Below are positions 1 to 7,660 of a DNA stretch of 64,000 nucleotides, in pieces. The notes beneath the pieces are model-generated. The model was not told the origin of the DNA and searched no databases. It saw nothing but the letters and a program-made list of their open reading frames with translations. The stretch comes from Candidatus Methylacidithermus pantelleriae (GTDB lineage: Bacteria > Verrucomicrobiota > Verrucomicrobiia > Methylacidiphilales > Methylacidiphilaceae), in NCBI RefSeq assembly GCF_905250085.1, contig NZ_CAJNOB010000034.1:1-64000 (forward strand), read 5' to 3'. The stretch's first letter is position 1. The number at the start of each line of letters is the position of its first letter. The translations under genes and the position numbers were made by a program.

Positions 1-1469
1 TCCCACAGGATCCCTACCTTGGGATTGACTCCATAGTAATCCTTGGAACTGGAAGCACTTCCGGTAAAGTGGCTAGGGGGAGAAGGAATAAAAGTAAAAG
101 CCTCATTGGAACGATAGGCCCAAGCGAGCTGAAGACCGGTTATAAGGGTAAAATCGTCCGTGATGGAAAACCGATTCTCTCCATACAAGGGAACGGTAGC
201 GGCAACAGAAAAGCTATTGGCTTGGAGCGGTCCTTGATCGGGCCGGCCAAAAAACATTTGAAAATCGGTCTCCCCTCGAAACTCCCCCTGGGGGAGAAGC
301 CCCACCACCCAGCGGTCCGAATGCCCGAAAAGTTCTCCAGAACCCCGGTACTGAAAGAGAGCGCCAAAATCGTTGTAGGAAGCGTGGAGAAAGGTAAAAA
401 TAGGATGCCAAAGTTGCGCATTTTGCCAGTAGATCCCTGTTCGGATGTCTTGATCGGGATCGACTCGCACGGTCGCAAGGTCGGCAATCCGGGAAAGATC
501 CCAGAAACGTCGCAAGTTCATTCGAAAAAACGCGCGATTTGGCTCCTCCGGATCGGATTCGGTCTGCGCTAAGGTGAGGGGTCCCGGAAGGTACTGCCTC
601 TGGTTGATGTAGCTATAGTAAATACGGTTTTCCGCGTCGTCTCCGATCCGGTATCCTACATTTGCCGTGAGGCGTATGGAGTTAGACTCCGAATGCCCGC
701 GAAAGCCCGCTTCATAAAATTCCGATAACGATCCGTAAGCGTCCACGGGCCCTTCCACGGTCCCGCCTGCGAGCTGCCCTCGAAGATATCCAAAGCTTCC
801 GGCTTCAAATCGCGCTGTCAAAAGCGGAGAGCTATAGCCGGTTTGCGAGACAAAGTTAATGGCACCCCCCAGCGTTGCACTCCCGTAGGGAAGGGCATTC
901 GCACCCCGATAGACCTCCACGTACTGCATGGCCAAGGGATCAATATTGGAGAGGGCAAACGTAGCCCCATCAGCAAAGGTCCAGGGAAGCCCATCCTGCA
1001 AAATCATGGTTCCCCAGATTCCGTAGTTAGGCCTAGCGAGCCCAGAACCTCGAATGGAAAGCCGTAGGTCGTTGGGTCCGGCATAGGCTTCCTGGATATA
1101 AACGCCAGCCTGGAAACCAAGAACGTCTTGCAGAGTTGAGCTTCTCCCGCGCTCATATTCGCTGGCACCGATGTAATTGGTGCCACCTGGGAATTGACTT
1201 AGCGTTTCGTGAGCTTCTTCTGAAGCCGGAATCACGAGAGACTCGGGCTTTTGTCCAACAACGGTGACTTCAGGAAGCTCACTTGGGAGCTTGCGGCTGG
1301 AAGTTGGACTTAAGGGGGCAGTCTGCCCAGAGGGTACATTCTCTTCGGGGGGAGAGTCAGGAGTTTGGAAGCTGGTTGCCTGTGAGGCCTTCATCCAACC
1401 AAAAGAAGCCCACACAGGGAACCCTAGAAAAAGGAAGCGAAAGGAGACAAAGAAAATCCTCTTTACCAC
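1..1469 (-). CDS. TonB-dependent outer-membrane receptor (partial, C-terminus beyond window start)
   Basis: One open frame on the minus strand runs from a GTG at 1469 off the left edge, giving about 489 visible residues. The first ~25 residues form a signal peptide: a VKR-type basic start, a phenylalanine/leucine-rich core and a VWA cleavage-like site. A TonB-box-like EVTVVG lies near residue 70 after a Pro/Ser-rich stretch. A plug domain follows from about residue 100 (SSTLQDVLGFQAGVYIQ, then LRLSIRGSGLARP and a YGSATLGGAINF segment), leading into beta-barrel sequence. The family imports siderophores, cobalamin or other bulky ligands across the outer membrane using ExbBD-TonB energy; the ligand cannot be told here. 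The start is inferred from the signal peptide, since no ATG lies between the in-frame stop at 1524-1526 and the hydrophobic segment. A small RegA-like regulator gene diverges from it. Confidence 0.9.
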   Translation of the reverse strand, partial: MVKRIFFVSFRFLFLGFPVWASFGWMKASQATSFQTPDSPPEENVPSGQTAPLSPTSSRKLPSELPEVTVVGQKPESLVIPASEEAHETLSQFPGGTNYIGASEYERGRSSTLQDVLGFQAGVYIQEAYAGPNDLRLSIRGSGLARPNYGIWGTMILQDGLPWTFADGATFALSNIDPLAMQYVEVYRGANALPYGSATLGGAINFVSQTGYSSPLLTARFEAGSFGYLRGQLAGGTVEGPVDAYGSLSEFYEAGFRGHSESNSIRLTANVGYRIGDDAENRIYYSYINQRQYLPGPLTLAQTESDPEEPNRAFFRMNLRRFWDLSRIADLATVRVDPDQDIRTGIYWQNAQLWHPIFTFLHASYNDFGALFQYRGSGELFGHSDRWVVGLLPQGEFRGETDFQMFFGRPDQGPLQANSFSVAATVPLYGENRFSITDDFTLITGLQLAWAYRSNEAFTFIPSPPSHFTGSASSSKDYYGVNPKVGILW

Positions 1470-1605
1470 GGGTTCTACGCTACCCGGTTGCACTCCCCTG
1501 AGTCTAGCGACAGGCAGCCATATTTACCGATCTATGTGACAAAAAAGATAACGTTGTAAGTTTTTCTTTTGCGTATGCTCGCTAACACGGGCCTTAGTAG
1601 ATTGG

Positions 1606-2133
1606 ATGCGCGTACCGGGACGTTCCCACCAGGAAACTATCCGAAGGCAAAAACGCAGGCCCATTGTCTATGTAATCACTCCGGAGGAATGCCCCAGTGA
1701 TTCGCAATCGGAACGGTTAAATCATAATGCGATCGCGCATAGGGTTCTAGATGGCAACACGGAATGGGAATTTTTTCTCCAAAAACATTCCGGTGAAGGT
1801 CCGCTTATCGTTCTTTGTTCTCCTGACTCCTTGCCGATTCTTCTCTGCCGGCTCGCGTGTTCCGGTCGGCTCGCAAACGCTCGTTTGTTTGTGCAATGGC
1901 TACCTCCCGTTCAGGTTACAAGGACTCCTTCCCGTCGAGCGTCAGAACTGCCCAATGGCGGGAGCCGGGAGATCTATTCACCGGCTCTTCCTTCTGTTCA
2001 ATGGATAGAGTGGCAATACATTCATTGGGTCCTCAGGGTTGTCGGGGGGAATCTTACCCGGGCCGCTCGTTGCCTTGGGATGCACCGGCGTACGCTTCAA
2101 CGGAAGTTACAGAAGTCTCCTCCGGTAAGGTAA
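1606..2133 (+). CDS. RegA/ActR-like DNA-binding protein with degenerate receiver
   Basis: A 175-residue protein. The last ~45 residues (WIEWQYIHWVLRVVGGN, then LTRAARCLGMHRRTLQRKLQ) match the Fis-type helix-turn-helix output domain of the PrrA/RegA/ActR response-regulator family, including the highly typical GMHRRTLQRKL. The N-terminal ~120 residues are about as long as a receiver domain and start with a beta-strand-like IVYVITPEE. I cannot find the acidic pocket, phospho-acceptor Asp or Thr/Lys pair of an active receiver. It is probably a phosphorylation-independent or otherwise triggered regulator. It is divergent from the TonB receptor gene (137 bp between start codons), so local control of that receptor is plausible but unproven. 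No strong Shine-Dalgarno sequence precedes the ATG. Confidence 0.7.
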   Translation: MRVPGRSHQETIRRQKRRPIVYVITPEECPSDSQSERLNHNAIAHRVLDGNTEWEFFLQKHSGEGPLIVLCSPDSLPILLCRLACSGRLANARLFVQWLPPVQVTRTPSRRASELPNGGSREIYSPALPSVQWIEWQYIHWVLRVVGGNLTRAARCLGMHRRTLQRKLQKSPPVR

Positions 2134-2195
2134 CGGGTAACGTTTTTTGTAGGGCAAGGACTCCCATTTGGATCAATTTCTTTGTTTAAGCCTCC

Positions 2196-2639
2196 CTAGC
2201 CTTTTGCCTGCAGCCAGAAAGTCACGGGGCCCTCGTTGGTAAGCTCAACCGACATGGTGGCGCCGAAGACGCCACTGTGAACCTTCGGGTATCGTTGTTG
2301 CAATCGATCTACGAGGTATTGGTAGAGTTTCTGAGCCTGTTCGGGGGGTGCCGCCTTGGCGAAACTTGCCCGGGTGCCCTTATGGGTATCGGCAGCTAGG
2401 GTGAACTGGGGCACAAGCAAAAGCTCGCCACCAATCTCTTCCAGGCATCGGTTCATTCGGTGCTGGGCGTCAGGGAAAATGCGATACGTGAGAATCCGCT
2501 CCGCAAGCCGGTCAGCCGCCTTCGTTGTGTCTTCCCGTTCGATCCCCACCAAAGCAAGGATTCCTTGACCAATGGACGCAATCTTTTTGCCTCCGATGTA
2601 GACAGCGCCTCGACTCACCCTTTGGACCAGAGCGATCAT
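2196..2639 (-). CDS. dtd: D-aminoacyl-tRNA deacylase
   Basis: A 147-residue protein, the usual DTD length. It hydrolyses D-amino acids mis-attached to tRNA in the cytoplasm. The family's two active-site motifs are recognisable: residues 77-81 PQFTL followed by AADTHKGTRASF, and residues 134-140 TNEGPVT. The first motif is normally SQxTL, so the serine is replaced by proline here, while the Gln, Thr and Leu remain. The start at MIALVQRVSRG matches the family N-terminus. The gene is followed downstream (to the right, its 5' side) by the ROK kinase gene on the same strand, with about 230 bp between them. Confidence 0.93.
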   Translation of the reverse strand: MIALVQRVSRGAVYIGGKKIASIGQGILALVGIEREDTTKAADRLAERILTYRIFPDAQHRMNRCLEEIGGELLLVPQFTLAADTHKGTRASFAKAAPPEQAQKLYQYLVDRLQQRYPKVHSGVFGATMSVELTNEGPVTFWLQAKG

Positions 2640-2867
2640 GGTTTGCCACTTTGGCTATTCTCGTCGGTGCTATGCAAGTTTGGTCCGTTTTCTTGTTCCA
2701 GACAAAACTTTGAAACGCTCAACCGAGCTAGCCAAACACGAGTCGCTTGAAGGAAGACTGAACGAGGAAAGAGGGCTGAGTGTCCCCACCTTCACCCGCG
2801 CTCTCGCCCGATCACGGAGAGACGGTCTCCTTTCTCGCACAGAGGAGAATCGCCTTTAGGACCATTC

Positions 2868-3809
2868 TCAACTTTCCAGATCCCAAAGCCACGCTGCACC
2901 TCGAACACCGCTTGAGTCCCCGTGAAGGTTGCGGACGATCCTGGTTCTAGGCGTATGGGAAAAGAAAACATAGCGGGGTAAAAACTTTCCAATCTCCGTG
3001 TAGATAGCGGGGATCTGGGAAAGTCCACCTCCTAGAACAATCACATCGGGATCCAGGATGTTGATGACACAGGCAAGAGAACGAGCTAGGCGGTCGATAT
3101 ACAGGAGAATCGCTTCCCTACATTGCATGTCTCCTTGACGAGATCGTTCCGCGATGATTTGCGCGGAGAGCTCTAATCCGGTTTTCGTTCGAAAATCCAG
3201 CGAAAGGCCCGGTCCGGAAAGAAAGGTCTCAATGCAGCCCCGTTTGCCACAATAGCACGGCGGGCCGGGAAATTCTTCCGGGGTGGGCCAGGGCAGGGGG
3301 TTATGCCCCCATTCGCCGGCTACCCGGTTCACTCCCGGTAAAAGTTTGCCCTCTACGACAATGCCTCCGCCTGTTCCGGTTCCTAGAATCACTCCAAATA
3401 CGACCCGAGCATGACAGGCGGCTCCGTCCCGAGCTTCTGAAAGGGTAAAGCAGTTGGCATCATTCTCGATCCGGACCCTGGGTCCCAGAAGCTCCTGCAA
3501 GTCCTTTCGCAAGGGTTTTCCGTTGAGCTCGGTGATATTGGAATTTTGCAGGAGCCCGGTTTCCGGGGAGATCGATCCTGGAGTACCGATGCCTATGGGA
3601 ATTCCCCGGACTTTCCACCGATCCTCTACTTCTTGGACAAGGCTAACGACGCTTTGAAGGATGGCCTCGTAACTCCCACGGGGAGTTGGGCGCCGGTAAC
3701 GGCACAGGGTTCGTCCATCTGGGGTGAGCAGAGCGATTTCTGATTTGCTCCCTCCAAGATCAATCCCGATCCGAAGGGTAGTACGAGAATGGAAAGACGG
3801 ACCGTCCAC
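2868..3809 (-). CDS. ROK-family sugar kinase (fructokinase/glucokinase type)
   Basis: A 313-residue ROK kinase that phosphorylates a hexose with ATP. The phosphate-binding loop is IDLGGSKSE (residues 16-24). The substrate/catalytic motif ENDANC (115-120) carries the presumed catalytic Asp117. GEWGHNPLP (165-173) supplies the zinc-binding His169, and CYCGKRGC (185-192) is the ROK zinc finger. The segments around GIGTPGSISPETG and EWGHNPLPW resemble the E. coli manno(fructo)kinase Mak more than glucokinase, so fructose or mannose is a fair guess. The start is a GTG at 3809; no earlier in-frame ATG is credible and no clear Shine-Dalgarno sequence is seen. The neighbouring PTS IIA-like gene is on the same strand. 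Confidence 0.9.
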   Translation of the reverse strand: MDGPSFHSRTTLRIGIDLGGSKSEIALLTPDGRTLCRYRRPTPRGSYEAILQSVVSLVQEVEDRWKVRGIPIGIGTPGSISPETGLLQNSNITELNGKPLRKDLQELLGPRVRIENDANCFTLSEARDGAACHARVVFGVILGTGTGGGIVVEGKLLPGVNRVAGEWGHNPLPWPTPEEFPGPPCYCGKRGCIETFLSGPGLSLDFRTKTGLELSAQIIAERSRQGDMQCREAILLYIDRLARSLACVINILDPDVIVLGGGLSQIPAIYTEIGKFLPRYVFFSHTPRTRIVRNLHGDSSGVRGAAWLWDLES

Positions 3810-3923
3810 AATTCTGTGTTCGTAGGGAAAGCATTGGCGCGCTTTTTATCCACCCGCTTGCGGAGCTCTTCTTATTGGGCAACCCATCCAAATCTCTCTA
3901 TGGCTGACCTTGCCATCCCTAAC

Positions 3924-4382
3924 CTAAATACGCTTTTCCGCTTCTTCCAAAACAGCGATAAAACGCTCCGCCGTGGGTGCCTGTATTAACTGCGTTCTCA
4001 CCGTGGTATCCTTGACTAGTCTTGCAAGCCCTCCCACCAGAGCCAGATAATGGCTTGTCAAGCGCTTGGGGGTTCCAAGAAGGAAAATGAGGGAAACTTT
4101 GCGCTCGGCGTCGCCAAAATAGATTCCTTGGGAACTCCGGCCAACAGCGATCACCATGTCTTTCACAAAATCGGTGCGAGCATGGGGAAAGGCGACCCCC
4201 TCTCCGACATAGGTGGACTGGAGCCGCTCGCGCGCTACCACCGCCTGATAGAAGCTTTGCAACTCCACGACGCAAGGATGATGTTCCAGAAGGAGGGCAA
4301 CCTCGTAGATGGCTTCCAACCGGGTCGTGCTAGTAAGTTCCAACTTGATTTGTTCCGGAGATAGAAGATCGGAGACCAGCAT
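3924..4382 (-). CDS. PTS EIIA-like (fructose/nitrogen type) phosphoprotein
   Basis: A 152-residue single-domain PTS EIIA-2 protein. The phospho-acceptor histidine lies in VAFPHART (His67), preceded by the family's STYVGEGVAFPH pattern. Such proteins are phosphorylated by HPr and either feed a sugar permease or act as regulators (PtsN type). No IIB/IIC permease gene is nearby, which favours a regulatory role. I chose the ATG at 4382 because GGAGGAGG lies just before it. An ATG at 4397, one base after the nadK stop codon, would add five residues and is the alternative. The tight spacing indicates an operon nadK-EIIA. Confidence 0.85.
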   Translation of the reverse strand: MLVSDLLSPEQIKLELTSTTRLEAIYEVALLLEHHPCVVELQSFYQAVVARERLQSTYVGEGVAFPHARTDFVKDMVIAVGRSSQGIYFGDAERKVSLIFLLGTPKRLTSHYLALVGGLARLVKDTTVRTQLIQAPTAERFIAVLEEAEKRI

Positions 4383-4398
4383 ATCCTCCTCCACCATT

Positions 4399-5292
4399 TT
4401 ATTTTGCTTCCGGTTGGGCTTGCTCTTCCAGTGCGAGGCTAGTGAGCGTGGTCCCCCTCCAACCGAGTTTTTGGCGAAGGATTCCAAAGAAATCTCTTTG
4501 AGCCAAAAAGGCCAAGCGCACAGGATGGGGAGCGACACCGACCTCTGCCCAATCGCCTGCGTGCAAAACACCGCCCGAATGCCCATCAAACTCCAGACGG
4601 ACCGGAGCACAACGAGGCGGCACTTCGATCCGGAGGGTGGAGTCGGCAGAAAGAACAAGTGTCCGGTTGGTCAGGGTATGCGGGCAAATGGGGTTGAGCG
4701 TAAATACTCTTGCTTCCGGCAAAACGATAGGACCTCCTGCGGAAAGGGCATAGGCGGTGGAACCGGTTGGCGTTGCCACAATCAGACCATCAGCTTCGTA
4801 ATCGCTGACCAAAAAGGGACCGGAAAATACTCGCAGGCGTGCCATGTGAGCCGTGGTCCGAAAGGCGACAAGATCATTCAAAGCACAGGGAATTTCACTT
4901 TCTTTGCCTCCGGCGCGGACTCTGGTTTGGAGTACCAGCCTCTCGCTATACCGAAGCTTACCCGCGACAATGTGGGTGAGAGCCGCTCCTATCTCATCTC
5001 CTGTTACCGCGGTGAGAAACCCCAGTCCCCCAATGTTAATGCCCAGAATGGGGATCTGGCTTGGGTAAATCGACTGTACCACCCGCAGAATGGAACCATC
5101 CCCTCCCGCGACCAGGAGAAGGTCGGCCTTTTCCCGGAGAAATTCCAGTGTGTGTCCTTGAAGATGGAGGAGCTTAGCGGTTCCCTCCTCCCAGAAAAGT
5201 TCGACGCCGTACTGGCCTGAAACATCCTTGAGTGTCTTGAGAAAACCAAGGGCGCCCGCTTTGGTCCGGTTGGCAATGACACCGATCCGCAT
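4399..5292 (-). CDS. nadK: NAD kinase
   Basis: A 297-residue ATP/polyphosphate-dependent NAD kinase that makes NADP from NAD in the cytoplasm. The family motifs are present: GGDGS at 63-67 with its catalytic Asp65, NIGGLGFLT near 86-94, the Asn139-Asp140 pair in ALNDLVAF, and the glycine-rich TPTGSTAYALSAGGP from about 174. The open frame extends far upstream of the real gene, but the ATG at 5292 is preceded by GAAGGAGG at ideal spacing and starts with MRIGVIANRTK, as in homologues. The stop is one base from an ATG of the downstream EIIA gene, so the two are probably co-transcribed. Confidence 0.95.
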   Translation of the reverse strand: MRIGVIANRTKAGALGFLKTLKDVSGQYGVELFWEEGTAKLLHLQGHTLEFLREKADLLLVAGGDGSILRVVQSIYPSQIPILGINIGGLGFLTAVTGDEIGAALTHIVAGKLRYSERLVLQTRVRAGGKESEIPCALNDLVAFRTTAHMARLRVFSGPFLVSDYEADGLIVATPTGSTAYALSAGGPIVLPEARVFTLNPICPHTLTNRTLVLSADSTLRIEVPPRCAPVRLEFDGHSGGVLHAGDWAEVGVAPHPVRLAFLAQRDFFGILRQKLGWRGTTLTSLALEEQAQPEAK

Positions 5293-6550
5293 CCAGCCTC
5301 CTTCCCTCGCGACAAAATGACCTACGATCGCAAGCCAAACAAGGCCAATCTTGCGAGGGCCAGGACAACACCCGGCCAAAGGATTGGGCTCTTCCTGGTT
5401 ACCGGGTCGCGGAACCCCTTCACGGCTGGCCAATCCATTCCTAGGGCAAGAGAGCTGGTTCACTTCATTGCCCCATGGCCGCAACAACCCTCCTGTCTCC
5501 ATTGGAAAAAATGGCCAGGGTTTCGGCTCGGCGTAGGGAAGGAAATGACACTGGCTTGGGGCGTTCTCTGTCAGGAGCAAGCTTGTCATGACCTTACTTT
5601 TATTTCATGCCTTGCCATCCGGGACCTGATGACTAGCCCCCTCGCTCGCGAGTTGGTTTGTTGGTGGTTGTGGCTGGCAGCGATTCTGTGGTTGCGATTC
5701 GAAGACTTGGGGGCAAACTTCGGCCCTCGTGCCCCGTTTCGGGAGAGATTTTTTGGGGATCTCACTGTGAGGAACCCCAGAGGGAAGACGGAGAGACGGC
5801 TCTAGTTCTCCATGGAGATTTTTCCAGTCCCTTGGCAGGAGGCCCCGTTACAAAGGATGGGACTCGAATCGTGGCCAACGATTGCGAGGCAATCCGTTAA
5901 AAAGACGCAACGAGCGATCCCTTCTTGAGGGAAGAACCTAAGAGCGTTCTCTTGGGTGGGCAGAAACCCAAGCTTTCGCTCTAGCCGTTGGAGAGTAAAC
6001 AGGTAATCGGTGCCAACCATTTTGGATGACCGATCCCTTCACGAAGGGAGCGCACTTTTGGCGGCCCATCTCGACCATTGAGTCGCTTCTTGGACCTCTG
6101 CTCAGGCTCTGACGCATACCGATGGCCGCGCGCGGGGAAGTAGTGGAAGAAGGAGCCAAGCGTCATGCATTTGTCGCGATTACCCTAGGAGAGCGGGCAC
6201 TTCTTGGGTCTTAGCTCAATGAGTAGGGCGCTTCGCCCGGCAGCTGGCTACTCGAAGGGAGTAATTCTCCACAATGAGGCCCGGTAAAGGGGGAGAAAGT
6301 CCCCAAGCCAAAAGCCTGCATGCCCGGCCTGAGACCAGAGGCGGCTTTATAGGGGCGGGCACGGCAAAGAAGGACTAGATTCGTTTAAAATGCGTAATCG
6401 GCAACGAAAAGGGCTAGGTAAGCCTAAATCACGTCTCAAAGAGAAAGGAAACCCGGCTCTTCCGAGCTAGGTAAGTCTTCCTTATACCTCAGTCGTCCAC
6501 TGCTATTAGCTTTTGGTTGACTTTCGAGCAAAAATTCTTAGGAATTCTTA
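5293..6550. other. Gene-poor stretch with tRNA-like fragments
   Basis: About 1.25 kb with no protein I recognise; open frames here have no domain, no good start context and arginine/proline-rich shadow composition. The segment 6208-6235 (GGGTCTTAGCTCAATGAG, then TAGGGCGC) resembles a tRNA 5' half, with a GCTC...GGGC D-stem-like pairing. The complement of about 5853-5915 contains a TTCGAGTCC T-loop-like piece. Neither folds into a complete cloverleaf. The last ~70 bp hold the promoter and an AGGA ribosome site of the peroxidase gene. Confidence 0.5.
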
Positions 6551-7660
6551 ATGCCTTCGGAGAGAAAGCTACTGTGTAGCAAAGTCTTTTCTCTCGAACG
6601 AAAACCCGTGTGTCGAAAAGCGACAGGGCTAGAAGCTGGACTCCTAGCTCTTTGTTTCCTCCTGGGATTTTCCCTACGCGCCTTTACTCAACAACAAGAG
6701 CCCCTAACTCCGGAAAAAGGCCGGGCCATTTTTGGCATCCTTCCGAGGGTCGCCGATAATCCCTCCAACCCGGTGACGCCGGAAAAGGTTACCTTGGGGA
6801 AAAGCCTCTTTTTTGATCCCAGGCTTTCCAAAAGCGGGGTCGTTAGCTGCAATAGCTGCCACAATCTGGCTGCAGGTGGGGTCGATGGCCTGCCAACATC
6901 GGTGGGCCACCTTTGGCAGATTGGTCCCAGGAATGCGCCTACGGTCTTTAACGCTGCTCTTCAGGTGGCGCAGTTCTGGGATGGGAGGGCCAAGGATGTG
7001 GAAGAACAGGCAAAGGGTCCCCTGGTCAATCCTAAGGAAATGGCCGCAACCCCAGAGCTTATTGTAGCCCGGCTTAAGAGTATTTCCTTCTACCAGGAAA
7101 GCTTCCGAAAGGCTTTTCCAGGGGATAAGGATCCGGTGACGTTTGAGAATACGGCTCGGGCGATCGCTGCTTTCGAACGAACCCTTCTTACCCCTTCCCG
7201 GTTCGATCGTTTCTTGCAGGGGGACGAGCAGGCACTTTCCCCTGAGGAGAAGGTAGGACTTGAGACTTTTGTTCAGGTTGGCTGCATAAGCTGTCATAAC
7301 GGCGTAGGGGTGGGGGGAGGAATGTTTCAAAAGTTTGGGATTTTCCGAAAACCGGATGGGTTCAAAGATCTGGGGCGGTACGAAGTCACGAAAAACGAGG
7401 CCGATCGTTACGTCTTTAAGGTTCCTTCCCTTCGAAACGTAGCGCTAACGGCTCCGTACTTTACCGACGGCTCCGTATGGGATCTTGGACAGGCGGTCCG
7501 CATCATGGCGGACGTACAGCTCAATCGCAAGCTTTCAGACGTGGAAGTAAAAAGAATTGTCTCTTTCCTTAAAAGCCTAACCGCAGACCCGCGCCCCGAA
7601 ATGACTCTTCCCACTCTCCCAGCTTCGACACCGCAAACTCCCAAGCCGCAACTTCAGTAA
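6551..7660 (+). CDS. Diheme cytochrome c peroxidase (MauG/CcpA family)
   Basis: A 369-residue periplasmic enzyme reducing hydrogen peroxide with electrons from c-type cytochromes. An N-terminal export signal is visible: a basic stretch, then LEAGLLALCFLLGFSLRAF, ending near residue 46. Two heme-attachment sites are present: CNSCH at 100-104 and CISCH at 245-249. Family segments LGKSLFFDPRLS, RNAPTVFNAA and FWDGRA are also visible, as is a C-terminal RNVALTAPYFTDGS segment typical of the peroxidase domain. AGGA lies seven bases before the ATG. The gene stands alone. The N-terminal leader is unusually long, and translation might start a little further in. Maturation would need the cytochrome c assembly machinery, to which the ResB-like gene near 55 kb belongs. 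Confidence 0.93.
   Translation: MPSERKLLCSKVFSLERKPVCRKATGLEAGLLALCFLLGFSLRAFTQQQEPLTPEKGRAIFGILPRVADNPSNPVTPEKVTLGKSLFFDPRLSKSGVVSCNSCHNLAAGGVDGLPTSVGHLWQIGPRNAPTVFNAALQVAQFWDGRAKDVEEQAKGPLVNPKEMAATPELIVARLKSISFYQESFRKAFPGDKDPVTFENTARAIAAFERTLLTPSRFDRFLQGDEQALSPEEKVGLETFVQVGCISCHNGVGVGGGMFQKFGIFRKPDGFKDLGRYEVTKNEADRYVFKVPSLRNVALTAPYFTDGSVWDLGQAVRIMADVQLNRKLSDVEVKRIVSFLKSLTADPRPEMTLPTLPASTPQTPKPQLQ

Noticed and set aside
4309-5220. 303-codon plus-strand open frame
   Set aside because: It lies opposite nadK and the EIIA-like gene, both with solid motifs; its sequence is a low-complexity shadow without a domain.
5317-5805. 162-codon plus-strand open frame upstream of nadK
   Set aside because: No motif, no ribosome site, and it overlaps the other-strand extension of the nadK frame; a shadow.
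5853-5920. Complement resembles a tRNA with a TTCGAGTCC T loop
   Set aside because: Acceptor and T stems do not pair and the anticodon loop has the wrong size; kept only as a remark on the gene-poor stretch.
6250-6480. Possible cobalamin/TPP/c-di-GMP riboswitch before the peroxidase gene
   Set aside because: Only scattered partial motifs (for example CCTGAGACC); no conserved core in order.
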